Shown: positions 20,117 through 30,004 of the stretch, in pieces
How positions within the stretch are numbered: position 1 is the first letter of the stretch
Layout: every line of letters starts with the position of its first letter
Source: Streptomyces sp. GSL17-111
GTDB lineage: Bacteria > Actinomycetota > Actinomycetes > Streptomycetales > Streptomycetaceae
Reading direction: 5' to 3'
Assembly: GCF_037911585.1 (NCBI RefSeq)
Contig: NZ_JBAJNS010000001.1
Coordinates: forward strand, 1,115,001-1,179,000
DNA: 64,000 nt
Made by a program: the position numbers and the translations under genes
The notes under the pieces: generated by a model
Seen by the model: the letters and a program-made list of their open reading frames with translations, nothing else
Database searches by the model: none
Told to the model about the DNA's origin: nothing

Positions 20117-21343
20117 TCATCCTCCGGGCTGGTGCCTTCGGCGGTCGCGGAGGACCACCGACGTGCCGGTGACGACGCTGACGAGGACGGCCGCGGTCAG
20201 GAACACGTAGGTGCCCAGACGCTCGTTGCGTTCCGCGTAGGACTCACCGAGGTGGAGCGGTGCCGCCTGCGGTGCGGGGGCGGGCTGGACGCCATCGCGG
20301 GCCACGGGCTTCTCGATCGGCCGGTCGGCCTGGCTGACGGCGCGGACCGGATCGATGACGCCCCAGCCCACGTGGTGGTCGGCACCGCTGACCGCCCGCT
20401 CGGCGGTCTGCTGAATCTGTGCCACGACCTCGTGGGGCTCCCAATCAGGGTGCTCGGCCAGGAGGAGGGCGGCGACACCGGCGACGAACGGGGCGGCGAA
20501 GCTCGTCCCGTTGTCGGCACAGTGTCCGCCCCCGGGAACAGTGGAGACGATGTCGACGCCCGGCGCGGCCACACCGACGAACTCGCCGCGCTGGGAGAAG
20601 CGGGCACGCTCGTTGTTCCGGTCGGAGGCTGCGACGGCGAGTACGCCGGGCAGCGAGGCGGGGAAGGTGTTCTTGAGCTTGCCGTCCGACCCGTCGTTGC
20701 CGGCGGAGGCCACGACGACGATGCCGGCCGCCAGCGCCTCGTCGACGGCTGCCTTGAGCGGGTGATCGTCAGGCAGTGGCTTGACGGTGTCCTGGGAGAT
20801 GTTGATGACGTCGGCCTTCTCCCGGATCGCGTGGCGGATGCCCTGGGCGAGGGTCTCGGTGTTACCGGCCCCCTCCGCGTCGTTCTGGCGGATCGGGATG
20901 ATGGTGGCTTCGGGAGCGATGCCGACGAACCCGGTGTCCTCAGCAGGACGTGCGGCGATGATGCCGGCGACCTTGGTGCCGTGACCGACGAGATCGGCGG
21001 TCGGGCCCTGGGGGGCGCCTTCACGCTGCTTGTCCTCGGGGATGAGGTCGGCCCCGGCGGTGACGTCGACGGCGTCGGTGAGCTGGGGGTGCTTGGCGTC
21101 GACACCGGTGTCGATGACGGCGACGCGTACGCCCTCGCCTCGGGTTCGGTCCCACAGTTCGTCCAGCAGGACGCGCTGGAGGTACCAGGGTCGGCCCGTG
21201 AAGCTCTTGGCGGGGTACGTGCACGTGCCACCTGCCGCGAGGTCGGTGCGGGCGTCGGGGTCGCTTGCCTGTGCGGGCGGGACCAGCAGCGTGCCGAAGG
21301 TGAGGGCGAGGACGGCGAGGAGGGGCACGGGGCGCTTCATCAT
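20117..21343 (-). CDS. mycP: Mycosin-type subtilisin protease of the type VII locus
   Basis: 408-residue S8 protease with a signal peptide (about residues 1-26, ending PPAQAS), catalytic Asp in VAVIDTGVD, His in GHGTKVAGIIA and Ser in NGTSFAAPFVAG, then a Pro/Ala linker and a C-terminal membrane span (TYVFLTAAVLVSVVTG) with a basic tail. Two cysteines near the N-terminus and before the catalytic Ser could form a stabilising disulfide, as in mycobacterial mycosins. Its ATG overlaps the eccB stop as ATGA, so the two are translationally coupled. Unlike the copy at 16705 it has normal local GC content, so it is likely the native mycosin of the system. Confidence 0.9.
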   Translation of the reverse strand: MMKRPVPLLAVLALTFGTLLVPPAQASDPDARTDLAAGGTCTYPAKSFTGRPWYLQRVLLDELWDRTRGEGVRVAVIDTGVDAKHPQLTDAVDVTAGADLIPEDKQREGAPQGPTADLVGHGTKVAGIIAARPAEDTGFVGIAPEATIIPIRQNDAEGAGNTETLAQGIRHAIREKADVINISQDTVKPLPDDHPLKAAVDEALAAGIVVVASAGNDGSDGKLKNTFPASLPGVLAVAASDRNNERARFSQRGEFVGVAAPGVDIVSTVPGGGHCADNGTSFAAPFVAGVAALLLAEHPDWEPHEVVAQIQQTAERAVSGADHHVGWGVIDPVRAVSQADRPIEKPVARDGVQPAPAPQAAPLHLGESYAERNERLGTYVFLTAAVLVSVVTGTSVVLRDRRRHQPGG

Positions 21344-22851
21344 GCTCCCTGCGGCTGCCGGGCGCTGGTGGTGTCGAGCCGGGGGCCCTTGGGCAGGAAC
21401 TCGGACCAGTGGGCGGGCACCGGGACCGGGTCGACGTCCTGATAGCCGAGTCGGAGCTGGGCCTGGTTGACGTCGTTGCCCGCGTTCTGTGCGTCGCCGT
21501 CCTCGGTGGTCCCGGTCTCCTGCGCGCTGCTGTCGGCGTTCGACTGCACGGCGTAGCGCAGGCCGGTGTCGGTGACGAGGAACGTTCCGCCGGTAGTGGT
21601 GTCGGTGCCCTGGAACTGGCGGTACAGCAGGCCGGAGCCGGGCGTGACGTAGGCGCTGGTGGCGCCGTCGGTGATGGGGACGGGGTAGGCGTCGCCGGCC
21701 CAGGTGGACAAGGTGACGGAGCCGTCGTCGTCAACGTCGCGTAGGACGCTGCACACCGTGTCGCGGGACGCGGAGTTGACGTGGTCGGGTTCCAGCTCGG
21801 GCCAGTCGTGCTCGACGGTGGGGCCTTCGGAGGCCGGGGCCGCGGTGAACGACTGGGCCGCGACCTCCATGGCCCGGCTCTTCTGACCCAGTTCGAGGGA
21901 GCCCGGGTGGTCGAGGAGAAGTCGAGCGCTGAAGTCGCTGATCGGGACCACCTTGCCGCGAAGGACGACGTAGTGCTGCGGCCCGGAGCCGGTGGGAGCG
22001 ATGAGCACCATGCCGACCCGGTTGGCGGAGTCGTCCAGCTCCTCCATGCCCGCCGCGGTGCCGAGCCCGTCGGGGAGATCCGGGAAGACGACCGGGCTGC
22101 CCTCCCGAAAGGTGGTGAGCCAGGCGTCGCTGACCTGTTGCGGGCGACGCCCCTCCCCGACGAGCGAGCGCAGGAGCAGTTCGCTGTTCTCCGTACCGAT
22201 CTCGTACTTGGTGCCCCGGGCGTCGACGAGGAAGCGCTTCCCCTCGTCGCTCTGCACGTACATCACGTCGTCGCCGGAGAGCCGGTGCCTGCCCTCGACG
22301 GCTTCCGCGTCCCGGTCGGCCAGCAGGAAGGTCGCGCTCTGGACCGACTGGTCGGCCGCACCCGGTTGTTCACACACGGCCCAGCGCTTGGCGGTGCCCG
22401 CCTCACCGGGTGCGGGCAGTCGGTCGGGAGCGTAGGGGATGCCCACCGTGGGCCCCATCGGGACGTCGCCACTGTCCAGGACGGCCTCGTCGACCTCGAC
22501 GATCTCGGCCCCTTCGCCGTCGAGCAGGAGCTTGGCCGACGCGAAGTTGAGGACGGGGTGCAGCTGCGGCTCCCCGTCCGTCTCCAGGACGACGTACCTG
22601 GTGGTGGACTTGCTGGCGACGATGACGTTCTTCCCGGGCTCGTCCCAGCCGCTCGGAACCTTGGGCTTGAACATGCCCCAGGCACCGAAGCCCGCCATGA
22701 TGACGGCTCCCACGACGAGGCCGGGCAGGAAGGCGCGCAGAGGTCGAGGTGCTCCCTCTTCGGTACCGGTGGGCGAAGGTTGCAGGAAGGACGCGACAGT
22801 CCGCTTCTTCGCAAAGGTGTAGGCGTTGAGTTCGTCGCGCCTGGATGCCAT
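21340..22851 (-). CDS. eccB: Type VII secretion protein EccB
   Basis: Membrane-anchored, mostly extracytoplasmic core subunit of the ESX complex. The 503-residue chain starts MASRRDELNAYTFAKKR, a charged cytosolic segment typical of EccB, then one membrane helix at about residues 43-62 (LPGLVVGAVIMAGFGAW), then the large repeat-containing periplasmic-side domain with two conserved cysteines (WAVCEQ, DTVCSVL). It is the first gene of a minus-strand unit with the 20117 mycosin and diverges from eccE across about 190 bases. Confidence 0.9.
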   Translation of the reverse strand: MASRRDELNAYTFAKKRTVASFLQPSPTGTEEGAPRPLRAFLPGLVVGAVIMAGFGAWGMFKPKVPSGWDEPGKNVIVASKSTTRYVVLETDGEPQLHPVLNFASAKLLLDGEGAEIVEVDEAVLDSGDVPMGPTVGIPYAPDRLPAPGEAGTAKRWAVCEQPGAADQSVQSATFLLADRDAEAVEGRHRLSGDDVMYVQSDEGKRFLVDARGTKYEIGTENSELLLRSLVGEGRRPQQVSDAWLTTFREGSPVVFPDLPDGLGTAAGMEELDDSANRVGMVLIAPTGSGPQHYVVLRGKVVPISDFSARLLLDHPGSLELGQKSRAMEVAAQSFTAAPASEGPTVEHDWPELEPDHVNSASRDTVCSVLRDVDDDGSVTLSTWAGDAYPVPITDGATSAYVTPGSGLLYRQFQGTDTTTGGTFLVTDTGLRYAVQSNADSSAQETGTTEDGDAQNAGNDVNQAQLRLGYQDVDPVPVPAHWSEFLPKGPRLDTTSARQPQGA

Positions 22852-23043
22852 GTCCGTTCGCCCCTCCTCGCTGACCGGTTCCCCTGCGATCAGCGGTCAC
22901 AGACTACGACCTCGGCGGCGTGGTCGACGCGCTCGGGTTCTACCATGTCCGCGGACCGGCTGCGGTGGTCGCTCGGGTAAGGTGAGCCCCGGTCAGCTGC
23001 GTCCGCTGTGCGGCCGAATACAGACACAAGGGGGCGTAGGGGA

Positions 23044-24366
23044 ATGGGGCGGACCGCCACCCGGGCCCGAACGACCGACGGCAGCGGTCCGGGGGACTCG
23101 CACAGCTCCCCGTCGCGAGAGCCGGAGGCTCGGCGACGCCAACAGGCCCTCGTGCGGCCGGTCAGAGAGTCGACTCCTGGTCGTTTCGGTCCTGTTCACC
23201 TGTACCAGGTGGTCCTCGTCCAGGTCTGCGTGTGCCTCGTCCTCACGGCCTGGGTGGTCGACGACGTCCTCCTCGTCGTGTGTGCGGCGACCGGGTGTGT
23301 GCTCCTCGTCATGTCGGCGCGATGGAGGCGGCGTTCCCTGCCGGAACGGCTGGCGGCCACTGTGGGGTTCCGCCGACGTACCAGGACCGCTGCCTCGGTG
23401 TCGGCCCGTCAGGTCCCGCCGGGACTGGCGCCGGTGGTCGAGTGCGCGCCGGGCGTGCACACCCGTACGTTCACACACCGCGACGGGCGGTCCATCGGCA
23501 TCGTCGCGGACGCGACCTTCACGACGGCGTTGGTCCGTGTGGAGCAGCGGCCGAGGGCACTGAGCGGCTCGCGTGCCGGACCCTCCCTGTCGCTCGGCCT
23601 GTTGACGGACGCCCTGGAGGTGGACGGTGTCCGGCTGGAGTCCGTCCAGGTGGTGCAGCACACGCAGCCGGCGCCCGCCCCGTCGCTGCCGCCCCGCTCG
23701 GTGGCCGCGTCGAGTTACGGCCCCCTGCGGGCGGCTGCGGGGGCTCCGGCGGTGCGCTTGACCTGGGTGGCGCTCAAGCTGGACCCCGAATCGTGCGCGG
23801 AGGCCGTGGAGGCACGCGGCGGCGGGGCCGAGGGCGCGCAGCGGGCGGTGGTGCGGACGGCGGACCATCTGGCCAGCAGGCTGGTCGGAGCGGGGTTCCG
23901 TGCGACGGTGCTGTCGGAGGATGAGGTGGTGACTGCGCTGGCCACGTCGGTGGGCGCGGATCCGACCGTGGCCGCGCAGGCCGGAGGTCCGGGCCCCGCC
24001 TCCGGTCGCCGCACGGCCGAGTCGGTGCGCCACTGGCGGTGCGACGACCGGTGGCACACGGTCTACGGGGTCGGTGACTGGCCCGGGATGGGCACCGGTG
24101 GTCTTCCGCTGGTGGACGTGGCCGGGCTCCTGTCAGCGGTGCCGGCGTCGGCGAGCACGTTGAGCATCACGCTGGCGTCGTCCGCGCGGGAGTCGGTGGC
24201 GGTCACGGGCCACGTGAGAATCACCGGGAGCAGCCCGGAGGAGCTTGCGTCGCGGTGCCGGGAGCTTGAGGACACGGCGCGGCGGGCACGTGTCGGCCTG
24301 GTCCGGCTGGATCATCAGCAGACGCCCGGTGTCCTGGCGTCGATTCCTCTCGGAGGACTGCCATGA
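23044..24366 (+). CDS. eccE: Type VII secretion protein EccE
   Basis: 440 residues. After a basic N-terminus there are two membrane helices at about residues 54-90 (LYQVVLVQVCVCLVLTAWVV and VLLVVCAATGCVLLVM in pieces), then RRRSLPERLAATVGFRRR and a soluble domain with TWVALKLDP, matching the EccE layout in Streptomyces. I chose the ATG at 23044; a GTG at 23008 in the same frame is an alternative. The gene ends by overlapping the next start as ATGA. EccE sits at the periphery of the ESX membrane complex in mycobacteria; that role is inferred here. Confidence 0.82.
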   Translation: MGRTATRARTTDGSGPGDSHSSPSREPEARRRQQALVRPVRESTPGRFGPVHLYQVVLVQVCVCLVLTAWVVDDVLLVVCAATGCVLLVMSARWRRRSLPERLAATVGFRRRTRTAASVSARQVPPGLAPVVECAPGVHTRTFTHRDGRSIGIVADATFTTALVRVEQRPRALSGSRAGPSLSLGLLTDALEVDGVRLESVQVVQHTQPAPAPSLPPRSVAASSYGPLRAAAGAPAVRLTWVALKLDPESCAEAVEARGGGAEGAQRAVVRTADHLASRLVGAGFRATVLSEDEVVTALATSVGADPTVAAQAGGPGPASGRRTAESVRHWRCDDRWHTVYGVGDWPGMGTGGLPLVDVAGLLSAVPASASTLSITLASSARESVAVTGHVRITGSSPEELASRCRELEDTARRARVGLVRLDHQQTPGVLASIPLGGLP

Positions 24367-25064
24367 CGTTGCGTGCGCGAGGTCCACGGATGGCGCGGCA
24401 CGTCGTGTCGGCCGAGCAGCTCGACGCCTTGGCGCTGCCGGTCGGGGACGACGGGGTGGTCGCCGGGGTGGATGCGCGGGGCGCGGCGGCGGTCATCGGG
24501 TTCCACCACCCCCGGCCGTTCGACGTGCTGTTGATCGGGGGGCTGTGGACGGCGCAGGTCCTCGCGCTGCGGCTCGCGGCGACGGGGGCGCGGATCGCGG
24601 TGGAGACGGGGCGGCCCCAGGTGTGGACGGCGCTGCTGCACGCCGTCGGGGGCGAGGGCGGGGCGCGGGGAGCCATGTCCGTGCACCAGGTGGGGCGGGT
24701 TCCGGCGCTCGGCGCGAGGGTGAGCGGCCCGGTCGTCGTCGTACGGGACTGCGGCATGAAGCCGCCGCGCGGGCGTGTGACCTCCGCGCCGTGGCAGTCG
24801 GTCCTCACGCTGCTTCCGTACCTGAGTCCGGCCGCGCCCCGGTTGTTGCGCGGCGCCGCGCTGACGGGTGTTCAGCGGGTGTCACCGCAGGAGGCACGGC
24901 GGTTGAGTGCGGTGTTGGCCCTGTCCGAGCCCGAGGTCCAGGCGCTGCCGTCCTTGGGAGACGGCGTCACGCTGTGGTGCGCACCGAAAGACCGTCAGTT
25001 CGCGAAGATCGAGCCGACGGACGCCGAGACGGGTCTGCTCGGCGTGGCACGGCGTCTGGACTGA
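24363..25064 (+). CDS. Type VII locus protein, unknown function
   Basis: 233 residues, translationally coupled to eccE (ATGA overlap). The sequence has alternating hydrophobic strands and helices (FDVLLIGGLWTAQVLALRLAA) that look like a soluble alpha/beta fold, with no signal peptide or P-loop. The coupling suggests it assists EccE or the export complex from the cytoplasmic side. I do not recognise a named family. Confidence 0.65.
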   Translation: MTLRARGPRMARHVVSAEQLDALALPVGDDGVVAGVDARGAAAVIGFHHPRPFDVLLIGGLWTAQVLALRLAATGARIAVETGRPQVWTALLHAVGGEGGARGAMSVHQVGRVPALGARVSGPVVVVRDCGMKPPRGRVTSAPWQSVLTLLPYLSPAAPRLLRGAALTGVQRVSPQEARRLSAVLALSEPEVQALPSLGDGVTLWCAPKDRQFAKIEPTDAETGLLGVARRLD

Positions 25065-25066
25065 GC

Positions 25067-25087
25067 CGGGCGACGCGCGGTCGCCCG
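25067..25087. terminator. Hairpin after the eccE unit
   Basis: Eight-base arms (CGGGCGAC and complement) around a 5-base loop, three bases after the stop at 25064 and 20 bases from the convergent DUF397 gene end. Confidence 0.5.
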
Positions 25088-25106
25088 TTCCTCGCCGTCC
25101 GGCCGG

Positions 25107-25340
25107 TCAGTGCTTGAGGTCGAACTCGCCGTCGCGGGCGCCGAGTACGAAGGCCTTCCACTCGGCGGCCGTGTACCGCAGGACGGTGTCGGGGTCCTTG
25201 GAGTTCCGCATCGCCACGCCGCCGCCCGGGAGGTAGGCGATCTCGACCCGCTCGTCGGCGGGGCTGTCGGGGGCGCTGAGCCACTCGACACCCGAGATGT
25301 CCATGGCGTACAGCTCGTCCTTCTCCTGCTCGGTCGCCAT
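25107..25340 (-). CDS. DUF397 family protein
   Basis: 77 residues: MATEQEKDELYAMDISGVEW, then the family core with VEIAYLPGGGVAMRNSKDP and YTAAEWKAFVLGARDGEFDL, the usual AW/EW-x-AF-x(n)-G-x-FD ending of DUF397. Members often accompany an XRE-type regulator in Streptomyces, but none is adjacent here. The start at 25340 was preferred over an ATG at 25370 because it matches the homologues I know. Its function is unknown; the family is linked to developmental control in actinomycetes. Confidence 0.85.
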   Translation of the reverse strand: MATEQEKDELYAMDISGVEWLSAPDSPADERVEIAYLPGGGVAMRNSKDPDTVLRYTAAEWKAFVLGARDGEFDLKH

Positions 25341-25450
25341 CTGCGGAGTGTCCCTTCTGCGCTCGGTCATCGCCTCGGCCCACGCCCACGGGCGGGTGCC
25401 GCCCGGCCACTCTACGGGGACGGGCGGGGCCGCGCAGCGTGATGACCGGG

Positions 25451-26164
25451 TCACTCGGTGGGAGTTGCCTGTTTCTGGAAGTCCTCCAGCGGCACCAGCA
25501 GGGAGTCCGGGGGCATGGTGATGTCGGTGGGCTCGCCGAAGGCGTCGAAGGTGGTCGTGCTCGTGCGCCCGCCACGGTCGGAGACGAGTTGGAGGATGTA
25601 GGGCGGGCCGGAGGCGGACACCTGGTAGACGTCCGAGCCTCCCGCACCCTCGACCGTGACGGCCTTCGTGGGCCGGCCGTCGACCTCGGTGTCCTTGTCC
25701 GGGGTGAGCCGTCCCGACGGGTCGATGCTGAACATGGCGGTGCACTGCTGGCCGGTGTCGGTGTAGACGAACTTGTCGGCCAGGGCCTCGGGGACGTCGA
25801 GTTGCTGGCCGGACTGGCCGAGGGACGCCGCGAGCAGACCGGAGCTGAGGTAGTTGACGCCGTCCTTGCAGTACATCTCGCCCGAGTAGGTACCGGACGC
25901 GACGGTGCGCAGGCCCTTGTCCGGGTCCCAGGTCGTCTCCTGGTCCCCCTCGGCGAAGGCGGTGGTGGTGCCGGAGGAGTGGAACGTCGTCGTCCGCATC
26001 GCCTCGTTGACCTTCTCGATCAGGGCCTGGGACGCCGGGTCGCCGCCGGTGGGGCCGGCGTCCTCGGGTTTCCGGTCCTCCGAACCCCCGCACGCGGTGA
26101 GGGCGGCGAGCAGAGCTGCGGTCAGGGCGAGCGAGGTGCGGGCTCGGCGAAGGGCGACGGTCAC
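25451..26164 (-). CDS. Secreted lipoprotein, LprG/LppX-like
   Basis: 237 residues from a GTG start at 26164. A basic N-terminus and hydrophobic core end in the lipobox LTAC-GG (cysteine near residue 25), so the mature protein is lipid-anchored outside the membrane. The mature part is beta-rich, and its size and pattern (ASGTYSGEMYCKDGVNYLSS, TVEGAGGSDVYQVSASG) suggest the LprG/LppX-type half-barrel that binds lipids in mycobacteria; this fold call is an inference. It diverges from the EspI-like gene across 230 bases and may serve the type VII envelope complex, or simply be a neighbour. Confidence 0.75.
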   Translation of the reverse strand: MTVALRRARTSLALTAALLAALTACGGSEDRKPEDAGPTGGDPASQALIEKVNEAMRTTTFHSSGTTTAFAEGDQETTWDPDKGLRTVASGTYSGEMYCKDGVNYLSSGLLAASLGQSGQQLDVPEALADKFVYTDTGQQCTAMFSIDPSGRLTPDKDTEVDGRPTKAVTVEGAGGSDVYQVSASGPPYILQLVSDRGGRTSTTTFDAFGEPTDITMPPDSLLVPLEDFQKQATPTE

Positions 26165-26394
26165 GGTGCGGCACTCCCGGGGTCGGCTGAGACGTGGGCC
26201 GCGCCTGCGGCCCACGTCCTCATATACCGGACCCAACGCGTGGGACGACCGCGGGGTCACGAGGCAGCCCGGCCTGCCGCACAGCGGTGCGCGGCGTTTA
26301 GGCTGGGGAGGCGTGCGGCTCGCGGGCCGGAGGGAGCCTCGCGACCGGGGGCACCGGGTGACCGGGGTGAGCGATCAGATCAGCAGGAGGCACT

Positions 26395-28827
26395 GTGAGC
26401 AGCGACCGGGACGAGATCCGCGGCGACGGGATCACCCCCGGCGACGAGCCCGAATCGGATCTGGAGAACACGGGCGAGTTCACCATCGATTACACGCCGC
26501 CCGCCTGGTACACGCAGAACAGCGGCGCCGCGACGCCCTCCGCTGGGCCCGCGGCACCCGCGCCGCCCGCGCCGGAGTACGGCCGGATGCCGGCGCCGCC
26601 GGAACAGTACGCCCCGGCCGCTCCGCAGACCGCCACTCCGCCGCCGACACCGACGCCGGCCGCCGCGCCCGCTGAGCCCCAGGACGCCGTGCCCGGCGAC
26701 CACGCGCCCGCACCCCGGCCCGCATCGCCGCCCGTGCCACCCGCGCCGCCTTCAGCACCGCCCGCCGTGCCGGCCCGGCAGGGGCCGCAGGGGCCACCCG
26801 GGGACGCCGGACCGGTCGGGCCCGTGGCCCGGGAGGTACCGCAGGACGCACCGCCGGAGCCCACCGACGCGCCCGTTCGGCCGACCGAGGCGGAGCGAGC
26901 GGAGCCGGACGAGGAGCCGGAGGAGGAGCTCAGCGGGAGGACGATGCGGATCTCCGCCTCCGCGCTGCGCCGGGAGTTCGCCCGGCGGGACGCGGAGCGG
27001 GCCGAGCCGGGCGCCGACGCGGCCTCGGCCGTGGCGGAACAGGACCGGAAGCCCGCCGACCCCGCCGTCGCTTCGGGCAGCGGGGACGCCGGGGAACGGG
27101 TGGCTCCGGAACCGTCCTCCCCGCCCGAGGCCACTCGACCGCAGGACGCGCCCCCCACGGCTCCCGTGCCCCCTTCCGCTCCGGCTGCCCAGCCCTGGGA
27201 GCAGGGGCCGGGCAGCACGCCCGCCGGAGGGACGGCCGCGCCGCTGCCCCCGCTGCCCCCGCAGTACCGGTCGGCCACTCCCCCGCAGGGCACGCCGCCC
27301 GAGGTCGGTCCGCCTCAGCCCGCCCCTGCGCAGCACACCACGCCGCAGGCCGGGCCGGGCTACCCCGGCGCGGCCGCTCCCCGGTCGGCCCCTCCGGCAG
27401 CACCGCAGCCGCCCGCTCCGGCACCGCAGGCACAGCCGCAACCGCAGGCGCAGGCGCCGAACTACGGCTATCCGCAGGGCGGGCAGGGCGGAGGCTACGG
27501 CTTCCCGCCGCCGCAGCAGGCTCAGCAGCCGCACCACCCGGCACCGCACCCCCCGGCACCGCAGCCGCCCGTGCCGCATCAGCAGGGGCCCGGACCGAAC
27601 CCGGCCGCGTCGGCGCCCGGCGACCCGCGCGCGGGTCACGCCTGGCCCGACCCCCGGCAGGCGCACGCGCAGCCGGGCTCGCTCGGCTACACGGCGTCGG
27701 TGGAGCTGAGTTCGGACCGGCTGCTGAACCAGAAGCGCAAGCCCAAGCCGCAGAGCAGCGGCAGGGGCGGCTCCCGCTTCCGGCTCGGCGCGAAGAAGGA
27801 GGAGGCCGAGCGGCAGCGGAAGCTGGCACTCATCCGCACGCCGGTGCTGTCCTGCTACCGCATCGCCGTCATCAGCCTGAAGGGCGGCGTCGGCAAGACG
27901 ACGACCACGACCGCGCTCGGTGCGACGCTCTCCAGCGAGCGGCAGGACAAGGTCATCGCCATCGACGCGAACCCGGACGCGGGCACGCTCGGCCGCCGCG
28001 TGCGGCGGGAGACGGGCGCGACCATCCGCGACCTGGTCACCGCCATCCCGCACCTCAACAGCTACATGGACATCCGCCGGTTCACCTCGCAGGCGCCCTC
28101 CGGGCTGGAGATCCTGGCGAACGACGTGGACCCGGCGGTGTCGACGACGTTCAACGACGAGGACTACCGCCGCGTCATCGACGTCCTCGGCAAGCAGTAC
28201 CCGATCATCCTCACCGACTCCGGTACCGGTCTGCTGTACTCGGCGATGCGGGGTGTGCTGGACCTCGCGGACCAGCTCATCGTCATCTCGACGCCCTCCG
28301 TGGACGGCGCCAGCAGCGCGAGCACGACGCTGGACTGGCTCTCGGCGCACGGGTACGGGGACCTGGTGCAGCGCAGCCTGACGGTCATCTCGGGGGTGCG
28401 GGAGACCGGGAAGATGATCCGGGTCGAGGACATCGTGGGGCACTTCAAGACGCGCTGCCGGGAGGTCGTCGTCGTGCCCTTCGACGAGCACCTGGCCGCC
28501 GGCGCGGAGCTGGACCTCGACATGATGCGCCCGCGCACGCGGGAGGCCTACTTCAACCTGGCGGCGCTGATCGCGGAGGACATCACGCGGCACCAGCAGT
28601 CGCACGGGCTGTGGACGCAGAGCGGTTCGGCGCTGCCGCCGCAGGTGGCTCCGCCGCTCCCGGGGCAGGCGGCTCCCTACGGCGCCCCGCCCCAGCACGG
28701 CACTCCCCAGCACGGCGCCCCGCCGCACGGCGCCCCGCCGCAGGGCCCGCCGCCCGGCGGATACGGGTACCCGGGCCAGCCGGGCCCGGCCCCGGACTGG
28801 CAGCAGCGGCGGCAGCCCGGCGGCTGA
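26395..28827 (+). CDS. EspI-like protein: Pro-rich N-terminus plus MinD/ParA ATPase
   Basis: 810 residues from a GTG with AGGAGG upstream. The first roughly 450 residues are Pro/Ala/Glu/Gln-rich and disordered, broken by one conserved island ([10 protein letters not shown], residues 40-49) and one helix ([17 protein letters not shown] without the first residue). A SIMIBI-class ATPase domain follows: [18 protein letters not shown] (deviant Walker A with two lysines, about residue 490), [12 protein letters not shown], and LTDSGTG. It ends in a 75-residue Pro/Gly/His-rich tail with short repeats. In mycobacterial ESX-1 the EspI protein has the same plan and tunes secretion to ATP level; the same role here is inferred from gene context. 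Confidence 0.82.
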   Translation: MSSDRDEIRGDGITPGDEPESDLENTGEFTIDYTPPAWYTQNSGAATPSAGPAAPAPPAPEYGRMPAPPEQYAPAAPQTATPPPTPTPAAAPAEPQDAVPGDHAPAPRPASPPVPPAPPSAPPAVPARQGPQGPPGDAGPVGPVAREVPQDAPPEPTDAPVRPTEAERAEPDEEPEEELSGRTMRISASALRREFARRDAERAEPGADAASAVAEQDRKPADPAVASGSGDAGERVAPEPSSPPEATRPQDAPPTAPVPPSAPAAQPWEQGPGSTPAGGTAAPLPPLPPQYRSATPPQGTPPEVGPPQPAPAQHTTPQAGPGYPGAAAPRSAPPAAPQPPAPAPQAQPQPQAQAPNYGYPQGGQGGGYGFPPPQQAQQPHHPAPHPPAPQPPVPHQQGPGPNPAASAPGDPRAGHAWPDPRQAHAQPGSLGYTASVELSSDRLLNQKRKPKPQSSGRGGSRFRLGAKKEEAERQRKLALIRTPVLSCYRIAVISLKGGVGKTTTTTALGATLSSERQDKVIAIDANPDAGTLGRRVRRETGATIRDLVTAIPHLNSYMDIRRFTSQAPSGLEILANDVDPAVSTTFNDEDYRRVIDVLGKQYPIILTDSGTGLLYSAMRGVLDLADQLIVISTPSVDGASSASTTLDWLSAHGYGDLVQRSLTVISGVRETGKMIRVEDIVGHFKTRCREVVVVPFDEHLAAGAELDLDMMRPRTREAYFNLAALIAEDITRHQQSHGLWTQSGSALPPQVAPPLPGQAAPYGAPPQHGTPQHGAPPHGAPPQGPPPGGYGYPGQPGPAPDWQQRRQPGG

Positions 28828-28867
28828 CCGCCTGACGGGCTGCCCGGCTGACCCCGGCTCGTCTGAC

Positions 28868-28896
28868 GCCCGCTCCGCTCCTGCGCGGGAGCGGGC
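28868..28896. terminator. Hairpin between the EspI-like gene and ribF
   Basis: Nine-base arms (GCCCGCTCC and complement) between two converging genes, 40 bases after the plus-strand stop. Confidence 0.5.
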
Positions 28897-28911
28897 GGGC
28901 AGCGGCGGGCG

Positions 28912-29889
28912 TCAGGCCGTCGGCCGGCCCGGGGCGGGCGGTGCGGTGGCGTCGGCGACGAGGGCGCGGGCCTTGTCGACGTCTTTCGCCATCTGGGCCA
29001 GGAAGGCGTCCAGCGAGGGGTAGGTCTCCTGCGGCCGGAGGTAGGCCAGGAAGTCCACGCCGACGTGCTGCCCGTAGAGGTCGAGGCCGACGCGGTCGAT
29101 AGCGTAGGCCTCCACCGTGCGGTCGACGCCGTGGAACTGCGGGTTGGTGCCGACGGAGATGGCGGCCGGCATGGCCTCGTCGCCGACGACGAGCCAGCCC
29201 GCGTAGACGCCGTCGGCGGGTACGGCGGTGAAGGGCAGCGTCTCGACGTTGGCGGTCGGGTATCCCAGCTCCCGGCCGCGCTGCGCGCCGCGCACGACGA
29301 TCCCCTCCACCCGGTGGGGGCGGCCCAGGACCTCGGCGGTGCCGGTCATGTCCCCCTCGCCGATGAGGCGTCGGGCCAGGCTGGAGGAGAACGGCACGCC
29401 GCCGCCCGCCTCGCCCTGCACGAACAGGTCCACGAGCATCACGTCGTAGTCGTAGCTCTCGCCGAGTTCGGTGAGGAGGGCGACGTCCCCCGCGGCCCGG
29501 TGGCCGAAGCGGAAGTTGGGGCCCTCGACGACGGTGCGGGCGTGCAGCCGGTCGACGAGGACCTTCACGACGAACTCGGCGGGCGGCAGCTTGGAGAACT
29601 CCGTGGTGAAGGGCAGCACCAGGACGGCGTCCACGCCGAGTTCGGCCATGAGGTCGGCGCGGCGGTCGTGCGGGGCGAGCATCGGCGGGTGGCTGCCCGG
29701 CTTGATCACCTCGCGCGGATGCGGGTCGAAGGTGACGACGACGGCGGGGACGCCGAGCTCCCTCGCCCGGGCCACCGCCTTGCCGATGATCACCTGGTGT
29801 CCTCGGTGGACGCCGTCGTACGAGCCGATGGTGACGACGCTGCGCCCCCAGTCCTCGGGGATGTCCGCCAAGCCACGCCAGCGCTGCAC
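28912..29889 (-). CDS. ribF: Bifunctional riboflavin kinase / FAD synthetase
   Basis: Converts riboflavin to FMN and then FAD. The 325-residue protein has the N-terminal nucleotidyltransferase motifs TIGSYDGVHRGHQ (instead of the more usual GNFDGVH, with Ser-Tyr replacing the common residues) and FDPHPREV, then the C-terminal kinase motif GYPTANVE. The GTG at 29889 was chosen because conserved sequence begins there (VQRWRGLADIP); the frame runs open to 29985. It is the last gene of the rimP-to-ribF stretch, 115 bases after truB. Supply of FAD also matters to the flavoenzymes further right, but there is no sign of co-regulation. Confidence 0.93.
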   Translation of the reverse strand: MQRWRGLADIPEDWGRSVVTIGSYDGVHRGHQVIIGKAVARARELGVPAVVVTFDPHPREVIKPGSHPPMLAPHDRRADLMAELGVDAVLVLPFTTEFSKLPPAEFVVKVLVDRLHARTVVEGPNFRFGHRAAGDVALLTELGESYDYDVMLVDLFVQGEAGGGVPFSSSLARRLIGEGDMTGTAEVLGRPHRVEGIVVRGAQRGRELGYPTANVETLPFTAVPADGVYAGWLVVGDEAMPAAISVGTNPQFHGVDRTVEAYAIDRVGLDLYGQHVGVDFLAYLRPQETYPSLDAFLAQMAKDVDKARALVADATAPPAPGRPTA

Positions 29890-30004
29890 TGTGCCCGCTC
29901 CTCGGTGCTGCCGATGTTCCGTCGGGTCCAAGGGTGCCATGCGGCGCTCGTGGGCCGCTGCCCGGCACGGTCGGACAAGGATCACACCCCGTGTCGAGCC
30001 GGTC

